From Clostridia bacterium (GTDB lineage: Bacteria > Bacillota > Clostridia > Oscillospirales > CAG-272), in assembly GCA_017559555.1 (NCBI GenBank), contig JAFYRH010000121.1, positions 1 to 6,530 of the forward strand: a stretch of 6,530 nt of DNA, written 5' to 3'. Below the pieces are notes generated by a model. That model searched no databases and was not told the DNA's origin. It saw only the letters and a program-made list of their open reading frames with translations. The position numbers and the translations under genes are program-made. This document shows positions 1 through 5,759 of the stretch, piece by piece (positions within the stretch are counted from its first letter, which is position 1; each line of letters opens with the position of its first letter).

Positions 1-100
1 AAAAATACAACTTTTTTGCTGTAACAATTTTTCTGTCTTTGGAATATCCTAAAAAAAGAAAGAAATTTCAAAAAAATCAAAAGAAATTTTCAAAAACCTA

Positions 101-129
101 TTGACAAATGCAGTATAATATATTATAAT
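101..129 (+). promoter_or_regulatory. SigA-type promoter of murA
   Basis: The -35 box TTGACA (101-106) and -10 box TATAAT (124-129) both match the housekeeping consensus exactly and are 17 bp apart, the ideal spacing. Transcription should start near 136, giving a leader of about 100 nt before the murA start at 239. The DNA just upstream (51-96) is a run of A-tracts containing two near-identical copies of AAGAAATTTC followed by A's, 21 bp apart, which could act as an UP-like or bent element. A second TATAAT at 114-119 has no -35 at proper distance. Confidence 0.85.
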
Positions 130-135
130 AATTAT

Positions 136-238
136 AGTATCTATATCACGCGCGCGCGTAGAGCCCTTGAACGGAGGGACGTTTTGGTGCGCAAAAATCC
201 AGAAAGGAGCAAGGCATCAAGCCTTTTGTGCAATTCAA
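136..238 (+). promoter_or_regulatory. Structured murA leader with distant ribosome binding site
   Basis: The only good purine-rich site near murA is AGAAAGGAG (201-209), 29 nt before the ATG at 239, far beyond the usual 5-10 nt. TGCGCAAAA (188-196) can pair with TTTTGTGCA (224-232), placing this site in a hairpin loop. A smaller alternative hairpin AAGGC/GCCTT (211-215/221-225) would shorten the site-to-start distance to about 14 nt. A separate GGAGGG (173-178) is well placed for a GTG at 187 that opens a 32-codon frame ending at 285, inside murA in another frame. The leader also holds the 12-bp palindrome ACGCGCGCGCGT (148-159). Whether this is regulatory is inference; the pairings were found by eye. 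Confidence 0.45.
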
Positions 239-1540
239 ATGTCAACAAAATTTGTCATCAGCGGAAAAAGACCGCTTTATGGTGAAATTGCCGTTAGCGG
301 CATGAAAAATGCGGCTTTGCCGATTTTGTTTGCCACCATTCTCACAGGTGACGTTTGCACACTCGAAAACATTCCGGCTGTAAGCGACATTACCAATTCG
401 CTTGCGCTGATTCAACATATGGGCGCACAAGTCAAATATCTCACGCCCACAACCGTCGTTATCAACACCGCAGGCGTTCGTCAGGGAACCTCTCCCGACG
501 ATCTCGTACGCAAAATGCGCGGCTCCTCTTATTTGCTTGGTGCCGAGCTTGGTCGCTTTGGCAAGGCACGTATTGCTTGGCCAGGCGGTTGTGATTTTGG
601 CGGAAGCCGTCCCCTCGACCAACACATGAAGGGCTTCCGTGCGCTTGGCGCCAAAACCGACACCGAAGGTGGCTATATCTATGCCGAAGCCGATGAAGGG
701 TTGGTAGGCAATAGTGTTTATTTTGACGTGGCATCCGTTGGCGCTACCGTCAACGTTATTTTGGCATCTGTTTTTGCAGAGGGAACAACCGTTATCGAAA
801 ACGCTGCGCGCGAGCCGCACATCGTTGACTTGGCAAACTTTCTCAACGCATGCGGTGCGAATATTGTGGGTGCAGGTACCTCTGTTATCAAGGTGCACGG
901 TGTTACTGAGCTCCACGGCTGTAACTATACCATCATTCCCGATATGATCGAGGCAGGCACTTATATGGTAGCCGTTGCCGCAACAGGTGGATGTGTACGT
1001 ATCACTTCGGTTATCCCCAAGCACGTGGAGTCCATCACAAGCAAACTTTGCGAAATGGGTGTTAGAGTTGAGGAAGAAGATGATTCTGTTGTTGTTATCA
1101 GCGATGGCAAATTGCAAAACATCAACATTCAAACCGTTTACTATCCCGGTTTCCCGACAGATATGCATCCGCAGTTTGCAGTACTCCTCTGCATTGCCAA
1201 CGGAATTGGTAACATCCATGAGGGCGTATGGCAAAACCGCTTCCGTTATACCGAGGAACTGACCAAAATGGGCGCAAAAATCATGGTTGACACACAAAAT
1301 GCCACCATTATTGGCGTAGAACAGCTCACGGGAGCGGTCGTTAAGGCAACCGACCTGCGCGCAGGAGCGGCACTTGTTATCGCGGGACTCGTAGCGCAAG
1401 GAGTTACCGAGGTTCGCGGTGTACATTACATCAAGCGCGGATACGAGAATCTCGTAGAAAAACTCCAAGGCATCGGTGCCGAAATTGAGGAGGTGCCCAT
1501 CGAGGACCCTACCGCTGACCATACCGAAAAAGTGAATTAA
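239..1540 (+). CDS. murA: UDP-N-acetylglucosamine 1-carboxyvinyltransferase (MurA)
   Basis: This cytoplasmic enzyme transfers enolpyruvate from phosphoenolpyruvate to UDP-GlcNAc, the first committed step of peptidoglycan synthesis and the fosfomycin target. The 433-residue product is slightly longer than E. coli MurA (419) and keeps the family landmarks: K23-N24 (E. coli K22-N23), the catalytic-loop cysteine C118 in WPGGC (E. coli C115), R124 (R120), the general base D308 in FPTDM (D305), D372 and R374 in TDLRAG, and R400 in KRGYENL (R397). Cysteine rather than aspartate at 118 predicts the fosfomycin-sensitive type. The loop between C118 and R124 has one residue more than in E. coli (CDFGGSRP against CTIGARP), and Q332 replaces E. 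coli E329. The ATG at 239 was chosen because homology begins there. The frame stays open upstream to a TTG at 167, but that has no ribosome site and the extra residues are unlike the family. The gene stands alone between its own promoter and terminator. Confidence 0.96.
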   Translation: MSTKFVISGKRPLYGEIAVSGMKNAALPILFATILTGDVCTLENIPAVSDITNSLALIQHMGAQVKYLTPTTVVINTAGVRQGTSPDDLVRKMRGSSYLLGAELGRFGKARIAWPGGCDFGGSRPLDQHMKGFRALGAKTDTEGGYIYAEADEGLVGNSVYFDVASVGATVNVILASVFAEGTTVIENAAREPHIVDLANFLNACGANIVGAGTSVIKVHGVTELHGCNYTIIPDMIEAGTYMVAVAATGGCVRITSVIPKHVESITSKLCEMGVRVEEEDDSVVVISDGKLQNINIQTVYYPGFPTDMHPQFAVLLCIANGIGNIHEGVWQNRFRYTEELTKMGAKIMVDTQNATIIGVEQLTGAVVKATDLRAGAALVIAGLVAQGVTEVRGVHYIKRGYENLVEKLQGIGAEIEEVPIEDPTADHTEKVN

Positions 1541-1547
1541 AAAAACA

Positions 1548-1577
1548 GAAAAGCCGGCGATTTCTCGTCGGCTTTTC
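1548..1577. terminator. Bidirectional intrinsic terminator between murA and the SGNH hydrolase gene
   Basis: A 13-bp stem (1548-1560 with 1565-1577, one G-U pair) closes a TTTC loop just after the murA stop. On the plus strand the right arm ends in TTTTC and is followed by scattered T's. On the minus strand the hairpin is followed by a clean run of seven T's (complement of 1539-1545), so it is the stronger terminator for the minus-strand hydrolase gene. It serves two convergent genes. Confidence 0.85.
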
Positions 1578-1591
1578 GTATTCACTATTTT

Positions 1592-2569
1592 TTATATCTT
1601 GTCTTTAATCGCCTTATACAAATTCTCGGCATAGAGGCTAAATCCCTGATCGTTGGGGTGCAGGATTTGATCGTGGAAGAACGCGGAAAGATGGGGAATG
1701 AAATTCCAACCGTTCACAACGGTAAAGTTGTCATAATCCTTGGTATATTCGCAAAACAGCTTGTATACGTCAGAGATCGGTCTCTTCATCGCGGTCTCGC
1801 GTTCGGAGTCGCCGCGCCAAATGGGGGCAATGACAATAACACGACTGTTGGAATATTTCTCGTGAATCACCTTAAAGAATCCGCGCGCATTTGCCTCAAA
1901 TGCTTCAAGCGTGCACATGCTCCAGTCGTTCGTGCCGTAGGCGATGGTCACGTAGTCAACGTTTGCCACGTCATCGCGCTTTGCAAGCTCGGGAGCAAAA
2001 ACGTCACCGCCAATTCCGCGGTTGAAAACGTCGGCATCGAGGAGATTGCCGAGGCGGTTCACGTAAGAGAGGGAAGGGTAAATGGCATCATAGCCGTGGG
2101 TGATCGAGTCGCCATAGGCAACGAGCGTTTTGGAACGCACGTAAGGTTTGAGAGTAGCACCGTCATCGAGCTCAAATGAGGTCATAACAACGCCTTTCGA
2201 CCAAGGAAAATAGATCTCCACAAGACTCTCACCTGCAAGAAGCTTTGCTTCAACTGAGGTCTCGTTTTCTTTTTCTTCGCCGCCGTGTGCAATCATCGCG
2301 CCATTTTCATAAATATCAAAATATGCATAAGCGCGGCTCGAACCCTCGGTAAACTTTGCCGAAAACTTTACGCTTTGACTATCTGTATAAAACGCAAGAC
2401 GCACACCCGATGTCGAGTCGGTCTTGTTTGCTTTTTCTGTGTTGTTGTAGTGCAAATAGTAGCCCTTTTGTGCCTCTGTCATGCGAAAGAATTGCACGCC
2501 GCCATCTACGGCTTCAACGCGGTCGGTACCGCGCGCAATGCTGCCCAGTTGTTCCAAAGATAATTTCAT
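1592..2569 (-). CDS. SGNH/GDSL-family hydrolase with N-terminal beta-sandwich domain
   Basis: A 325-residue protein with no signal peptide or membrane segment, so probably cytoplasmic. Residues about 20-140 look like a beta-strand-rich jelly-roll domain of the sort found before CE2-like esterases. Residues about 146-325 form an SGNH hydrolase domain: block I YGDSITHG with nucleophile S155, block II NRGIGGD (G185), block III YGTND (N214), and block V DQILHPND with H304. The family normally has Asp three residues before the catalytic His; here that position is Gln and the nearest Asp (D300) is four before, so either the triad is shifted or the enzyme uses a Ser-His dyad as reported for CE2 enzymes. 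The likely reaction is ester hydrolysis or deacetylation, perhaps of acetylated sugars; the substrate cannot be read from sequence. The ATG at 2569 follows GGAGG (complement of 2575-2579) by 5 nt. The ATG four codons upstream would overlap this ribosome site and is rejected. Convergent with murA and divergent from sigG. Confidence 0.88.
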   Translation of the reverse strand: MKLSLEQLGSIARGTDRVEAVDGGVQFFRMTEAQKGYYLHYNNTEKANKTDSTSGVRLAFYTDSQSVKFSAKFTEGSSRAYAYFDIYENGAMIAHGGEEKENETSVEAKLLAGESLVEIYFPWSKGVVMTSFELDDGATLKPYVRSKTLVAYGDSITHGYDAIYPSLSYVNRLGNLLDADVFNRGIGGDVFAPELAKRDDVANVDYVTIAYGTNDWSMCTLEAFEANARGFFKVIHEKYSNSRVIVIAPIWRGDSERETAMKRPISDVYKLFCEYTKDYDNFTVVNGWNFIPHLSAFFHDQILHPNDQGFSLYAENLYKAIKDKI

Positions 2570-2583
2570 AGCATCCTCCATAT

Positions 2584-2600
2584 CGGGCAAAAAGCGCCCG
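2584..2600 (-). other. Small hairpin in the SGNH hydrolase leader
   Basis: CGGGC and GCCCG (5 bp) flank a 7-nt loop in the 5' leader of the minus-strand hydrolase mRNA, ending a few bases before its ribosome binding site. It is too small to be called a terminator in this direction. It may stabilise the mRNA 5' end or mean nothing. Confidence 0.4.
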
Positions 2601-2611
2601 TCAGTAAGGTC

Positions 2612-2640
2612 ATTATACCACAAGGGGAGCGCATTTGCAA
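2612..2640 (-). promoter_or_regulatory. SigA-type extended -10 promoter of the SGNH hydrolase gene
   Basis: Reading the minus strand, TTGCAA (complement of 2635-2640), 17 bp, then TATAAT (complement of 2612-2617), with TGG directly before the -10 giving the TGn extended -10 motif. Transcription should start near 2605, leaving a leader of about 35 nt before the ATG at 2569. It points away from sigG, and the two promoters are 44 bp apart between their -35 boxes. Confidence 0.8.
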
Positions 2641-2684
2641 GCCCCAATTTCACAATTTTTCCAACACCCTGCCATATTCTGCCT

Positions 2685-2715
2685 TGCATACCAAAGAGTC
2701 CACACGTCAATACTT
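2685..2715 (+). promoter_or_regulatory. Candidate SigF/SigG-type forespore promoter of sigG
   Basis: TGCATA (2685-2690) matches the SigF -35 consensus WGYATA fully. After 15 bp, GTCAATACTT (2706-2715) matches the -10 consensus GGNRANAMTW at nine of ten positions (T instead of the second G). The distance is the one expected for SigF promoters of Bacillus subtilis. Transcription would start near 2722, and a GGGGA site (2733-2737) lies 12 nt before the sigG ATG. Known biology supports it: sigG is transcribed by SigF in the forespore and then by SigG itself. No SigA-type promoter was seen for sigG here. The consensus was recalled, not searched. Confidence 0.65.
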
Positions 2716-2749
2716 TTTTTGGAACAAAAAATGGGGATTGGTGGCAAGG

Positions 2750-3523
2750 ATGTACTATAACAAAGTGGAAATTTGCGGGGTGAACACCTCGCACCTCAAA
2801 GTGCTTACAGATGAAGAAAAAAAGGAATTACTCCTGCGAATGAAAGAGGGAGACGAAGAAGCACGTGCCGAACTCATCAACGGCAATTTGCGTTTGGTGT
2901 TATCGATTATTCAACGTTTTACGGGTAGAAAGGAGAACCTCGATGACCTCTTTCAGGTTGGATGCATCGGACTTGTCAAAGCGGTGGATAACTTCAATAC
3001 CGACCTCGACGTTAAGTTTTCGACCTATGCCGTGCCGATGATCATCGGCGAAATTCGTCGCTATTTGCGCGATAACAACGCCATTCGCATCAGCCGCTCT
3101 GTCAGAGACCTCGCTTACCGCGCTCTGCAAGCACGCGAGGAACTTATCGCTCTGCACGAAAGCGAACCGACTGTCGAGCAAATTGCCAAACATTTGAACG
3201 AAAAGAAAGAAGCAGTCGTGCACGCTCTCGATGCCATTGCCGAGCCGATCTCGCTTTACGAGCCCGTTTTCAACGATAACGGAGATGCACTTTATCTAAT
3301 GGATCAGCTTTCCGATTCCTCATCAGGGGATGAGCGGTGGCTGGAGAACATCGTGCTCCGCGAAGTTATGATGCGCCTGACCGAACGCGAACGAAAGATT
3401 ATCAATATGCGCTTTTATAAAAATAAGACCCAAATGGAGATAGCCGACGAGATAGGCATCTCGCAAGCGCAAGTCTCTCGCCTCGAAAAGGGAGCACTTC
3501 TCAAAATGCGAAAAGAACTATAA
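2750..3523 (+). CDS. sigG: RNA polymerase sporulation sigma factor SigG (late forespore)
   Basis: A 257-residue sigma-70 family protein (B. subtilis SigG is 260) that directs core RNA polymerase to late forespore genes. The N terminus NKVEICGV is the SigG signature absent from SigF. Region 2 spans about 36-110, with DLFQVGCIGL (67-75 area) for core binding and STYAVPMIIGEIRRYLRDNN (91-110) for -10 recognition. Region 3 follows, and region 4 ends in the -35-binding helix-turn-helix at about 227-250 (TQMEIADEIGISQAQVSRLE). N44 in LINGN corresponds to B. subtilis SigG N45, the position reported to confer sensitivity to the anti-sigma factor Gin/CsfB, where SigF carries Glu. The ATG at 2750 was chosen because it aligns exactly with the B. 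subtilis start; an in-frame GTG at 2741 is closer to GGGGA (2733-2737) and remains possible. The gene is not preceded by spoIIGA-sigE, its usual neighbours. Confidence 0.95.
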   Translation: MYYNKVEICGVNTSHLKVLTDEEKKELLLRMKEGDEEARAELINGNLRLVLSIIQRFTGRKENLDDLFQVGCIGLVKAVDNFNTDLDVKFSTYAVPMIIGEIRRYLRDNNAIRISRSVRDLAYRALQAREELIALHESEPTVEQIAKHLNEKKEAVVHALDAIAEPISLYEPVFNDNGDALYLMDQLSDSSSGDERWLENIVLREVMMRLTERERKIINMRFYKNKTQMEIADEIGISQAQVSRLEKGALLKMRKEL

Positions 3524-3534
3524 AAACAAACACA

Positions 3535-3564
3535 AGAAACGGACGCTCACCAGCGCCCGTTTCT
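3535..3564 (+). terminator. Terminator-like hairpin after sigG
   Basis: AGAAACGG ACGCT pairs with AGCG CCCGTTTCT across a 4-nt loop (3548-3551): 12 paired bases and one A/C mismatch (3543/3556), starting 11 nt after the sigG stop. The 3' arm contains TTTCT, but no clean T-run follows (GTGGATATATATTTGCTTTT), so termination may be partial. Confidence 0.65.
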
Positions 3565-3740
3565 GTGGATATATATTTGCTTTTGTGTATACACATCCGT
3601 TTTTTAAGTGCATATATCCGTTTCTTGCCGTTTCGGAAAGATTTTCATTTGCACCTATATCCCCCCAAAAAAAACTGTGAATATTCTGTAAACATAATGG
3701 GTAAAAAAAGTTAACATTTCCTATTTATAATAATAACATC
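3565..3740. other. Non-coding AT-rich spacer with a palindrome and short direct repeats
   Basis: No credible gene is present in this part of the 390-base gap between sigG and the glycan operon. It holds a perfect 12-bp palindrome TGTGTATACACA (3584-3595), then ATCCGTTT twice at 21-bp spacing (3595-3602 and 3616-3623) and a related GCCGTTTC at 3627-3634. CCGTTTCT also occurs in the terminator arm (3557-3564). Farther right are C- and A-runs (3661-3674) and a TTAACA (3711-3716) with TAACAT 17 bp downstream, a possible weak second promoter. A repressor or activator site is conceivable but unproven. Confidence 0.4.
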
Positions 3741-3769
3741 TTGTAAAACGACAAAAAAAATGCTATAAT
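3741..3769 (+). promoter_or_regulatory. SigA-type extended -10 promoter of the glycan operon
   Basis: TTGTAA (3741-3746), a 17-bp spacer, and TATAAT (3764-3769), immediately preceded by TGC, which gives a TGn extended -10 motif. The predicted start near 3776 leaves a leader of about 138 nt before the first gene at 3914. The spacer contains a run of eight A's. Confidence 0.8.
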
Positions 3770-3775
3770 ATCTCA

Positions 3776-3913
3776 AATGATGGGGGAGATTATCCATCCC
3801 AAAGCGGGTGCATACTAATTTTTGTATGTGTCCGATTTTCCTAGCAAAAAAGTCACTTTCCAGAGATACGAATGTATACTAAAATTATGTTTGTTTTACA
3901 TGGAGGGGTTTGA
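3776..3913 (+). promoter_or_regulatory. Structured 5' leader of the glycan operon
   Basis: Two hairpins follow the predicted transcription start. The first pairs TGGGGGA (3781-3787) with TCC/CCCA (3793-3795 and 3798-3801), with a two-base bulge. The second pairs CGGGTGCATAC (3805-3815) with GTATGTGTCCG (3824-3834), 11 bp including three G-U pairs, with an 8-nt U-rich loop, followed by ATTTTCC. The second resembles an attenuator but lacks a strong U-tail. The ribosome site GGAGG (3902-3906) lies 7 nt before the ATG at 3914. I do not recognise a named riboswitch. Regulation by premature termination or antitermination is inference. Confidence 0.5.
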
Positions 3914-4612
3914 ATGAAAACCGTTAACGATAATCCAAAAGTCACGACCGTTGATATCGAGACTTTACAAAATGAAAATTCAACAAAAATACATGTGGCA
4001 AACAAACCGTTGTATGGCTTCTTTAAAAGGGTGTTTGATATTGTCTGTTCTTTACTTGGGCTAATCATCTTATTTGTTCCCTTGGCAATTATTGCAATTG
4101 TAATTTGGATTGATAGCCCTGGTGCATCTCCCATTTATAGACAAGACCGAGTAGGGAAGAATGGAAAAACTTTTAAGTTTTACAAGTTTCGTTCTATGGT
4201 TCCCAATGCCGATAAAATGTTAGAATCCTTGCTCTCGCAAAATGAAATGAAAGGACCTGCGTTTAAGATGAAACATGACCCCAGAATCACACGTGTGGGG
4301 CGTTTTATTCGCAGAACTTCTATAGACGAGCTTCCGCAGCTTTGGAATGTTCTCAAGGGGGATATGAGCCTTGTAGGACCGAGACCGCCACTTCCGCGTG
4401 AGGTTGCTATGTATACGGAACAGCAGTATCAAAGATTGTCCGTTGTTCCGGGGCTTACTTGTTATTGGCAAATACAACCCAAAAGAAATACACTCTCGTT
4501 TGATGAGTGGATTTCTTTAGACTTAAAATACATATCCGAAAGAAATTTTTGGGTCGATTTAAAAATTTTATTCAAAACAATAGGAGCCGTTTTGGGATTG
4601 GAAGGAGAATGA
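3914..4612 (+). CDS. Undecaprenyl-phosphate sugar phosphotransferase (monotopic phosphoglycosyl transferase)
   Basis: This 232-residue protein belongs to the bacterial sugar transferase family (PF02397), which moves a phosphosugar from a UDP-sugar onto undecaprenyl phosphate and so starts lipid-linked glycan synthesis at the inner face of the membrane. It is the short PglC-like form: a basic KRVFDI stretch (38-43), one hydrophobic segment (about 44-66) with P56 where PglC-type proteins have a helix-breaking Pro, then PIYRQDRVG (73-81), FKFYKFRSM (87-95), DPRITRVGRF (122-131), the catalytic Asp-Glu dyad D138-E139 in SIDELPQLWN, and GDMSLVGPRP (149-158). The N-terminal four-helix region of WbaP-type enzymes is absent. 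The sugar transferred cannot be told from sequence. The gene leads a two-gene operon, stopping 1 nt before the next start codon. Its base composition is clearly more AT-rich than murA or sigG, which suggests separate origin. Confidence 0.93.
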   Translation: MKTVNDNPKVTTVDIETLQNENSTKIHVANKPLYGFFKRVFDIVCSLLGLIILFVPLAIIAIVIWIDSPGASPIYRQDRVGKNGKTFKFYKFRSMVPNADKMLESLLSQNEMKGPAFKMKHDPRITRVGRFIRRTSIDELPQLWNVLKGDMSLVGPRPPLPREVAMYTEQQYQRLSVVPGLTCYWQIQPKRNTLSFDEWISLDLKYISERNFWVDLKILFKTIGAVLGLEGE

Positions 4613-4613
4613 T

Positions 4614-5759
4614 ATGTCCGAGAAAAAAATGAAAATAGCAATGCTTGGACATAAAAGAATACCATCCCGTGAAGGCGGTGTAGAAATTGTGGTAGGGGAA
4701 CTTGCTACAAGAATGAGCCAATTGGGTTATGATGTTACTTGCTTCAATCGAAAAGGACATCATGTAAGCGGTGCAGAATTTGATGCAGGTGCTTTGAAGA
4801 TGTATCAAGGTGTTCGCTTAAAAAGTGTATGGACACTTGATAAAAAAGGGTTGGCGGCAATGACATCATCCTTTAGTGCTGCCATTGCTGCGGCATTTGG
4901 AAGATACGATGTAGTACATTTCCATGCCGAAGGTCCCTGTGCTATGATGTGGATTCCCAAATTGCTTGGCAAAAAGTGTATAGCAACTATCCATGGATTA
5001 GATCATCAAAGAGCCAAATGGGGCAAATTTGCATCTTGGTATATACGCACGGGTGAAAAATGCGCAGTGCGCCTTGCGGATGAAATTATTGTTTTGAGTC
5101 AAAATGTGCAAAATTATTTCAAGGACACATATGGGCGAGAAACGCAATTTATTCCTAACGGGGTTACACGTCCTGTGGTGGCGGTAGCTGATGAGATTAC
5201 CAAGCAATACGGTCTCCAAAAAGATGATTATATTTTGTTCCTCGGTCGCTTGGTTCCTGAAAAGGGAGTACACTATCTAATAGAAGCATTTAAGGGTATT
5301 GATACAAATAAAAAACTTGTAATTGCGGGCGGTGCTTCGGACAGTAGTGGTTATGACTGTGAACTAAAGGCTTTGGCACAAAATGATGAACGAATTGTTT
5401 TTACTGGCTTCGTTCAAGGAAAAATGCTTGAGGAACTGTATAGCAATGCATACGTATATGTATTGCCCTCTGATTTGGAGGGAATGCCCTTGAGCCTTTT
5501 GGAGGCAATGAGCTACGGTAATTGTTGTTTGACCTCTGACATTCCGGAATGTAAATCGGTACTTGGGGATTTTGGAATTACCTTCTCGCAAAAGGATATT
5601 CGGGATTTGGCCGATAAATTAGAACAGCTTTGTTCTCAACCGAGCGTGGTTGAGCAGTATAAGCAAACCGCCGCAAATTACATTTGCGAGGTGTATGGTT
5701 GGGATGATGTTGTCAATAAAACAATCGCGCTTTACAAAAAGGTAAATAATCTTGCGTGA
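4614..5759 (+). CDS. GT4-family (GT-B fold) glycosyltransferase
   Basis: A 381-residue soluble or membrane-associated retaining glycosyltransferase, probably adding the second sugar to the lipid-linked product of the preceding gene. The N-terminal acceptor domain starts MKIAMLGHKRIPSREGGVE (6-24); the GGVE loop is typical of family 4 enzymes of the rhamnosyltransferase-like subgroup. It also has HGLDHQRAKWG (127-137). The C-terminal nucleotide-sugar domain has FLGRLVPEKGVHYL (209-222; R212 and K217 expected to contact the donor phosphates) and the E-x7-E motif E289/E297 in LEGMPLSLLEAM. No signal peptide or membrane span is seen. AAGGAG (4602-4607) lies 6 nt before the ATG, inside the end of the upstream gene, so translation is probably coupled. 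An ATG at 4629 is also in frame but has a poorer site. Donor and acceptor sugars are unknown. It shares the low G+C of its partner, and no further glycan gene follows. Confidence 0.92.
   Translation: MSEKKMKIAMLGHKRIPSREGGVEIVVGELATRMSQLGYDVTCFNRKGHHVSGAEFDAGALKMYQGVRLKSVWTLDKKGLAAMTSSFSAAIAAAFGRYDVVHFHAEGPCAMMWIPKLLGKKCIATIHGLDHQRAKWGKFASWYIRTGEKCAVRLADEIIVLSQNVQNYFKDTYGRETQFIPNGVTRPVVAVADEITKQYGLQKDDYILFLGRLVPEKGVHYLIEAFKGIDTNKKLVIAGGASDSSGYDCELKALAQNDERIVFTGFVQGKMLEELYSNAYVYVLPSDLEGMPLSLLEAMSYGNCCLTSDIPECKSVLGDFGITFSQKDIRDLADKLEQLCSQPSVVEQYKQTAANYICEVYGWDDVVNKTIALYKKVNNLA

Noticed and set aside
51..96. CRISPR-like or mobile-element repeats in the A-rich region
   Set aside because: Only two short A-tract copies with no spacer structure, no inverted ends and no nearby transposase or cas gene.
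148..159. ACGCGCGCGCGT palindrome as an operator or Z-DNA element
   Set aside because: It is striking in AT-rich DNA near the murA transcript start, but a simple CG dinucleotide run has no support as a specific site beyond its symmetry.
242..1585. A 447-codon open frame on the minus strand opposite murA
   Set aside because: It mirrors the conserved murA frame, has a Cys/Asn-rich composition without recognisable motifs, no ribosome site, and overlaps the terminator. It is a by-product of murA codon usage.
1658..2179. A 173-codon plus-strand frame opposite the SGNH hydrolase
   Set aside because: The opposite strand carries clear GDSL, GTND and HPND motifs, a promoter and a ribosome site; this frame has none of these.
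2684..2749. TTG at 2684 as the sigG start
   Set aside because: The extra 22 residues overlap the candidate forespore promoter and have no counterpart in SigG; the ATG at 2750 aligns with the known SigG N terminus.
2570..2794. N-terminal extension of the SGNH hydrolase frame
   Set aside because: The extension crosses its own promoter and the sigG start region. The ATG at 2569 with GGAGG at 5 nt explains initiation.
3875..3880. TATACT as a second -10 box close to the glycan operon
   Set aside because: No acceptable -35 sequence lies 16-18 bp upstream; the promoter at 3741-3769 is much better.
3776..3913. Known riboswitch (for example cyclic di-GMP type) in the glycan leader
   Set aside because: I could not find the conserved core bases of any class I know; only simple hairpins are visible.
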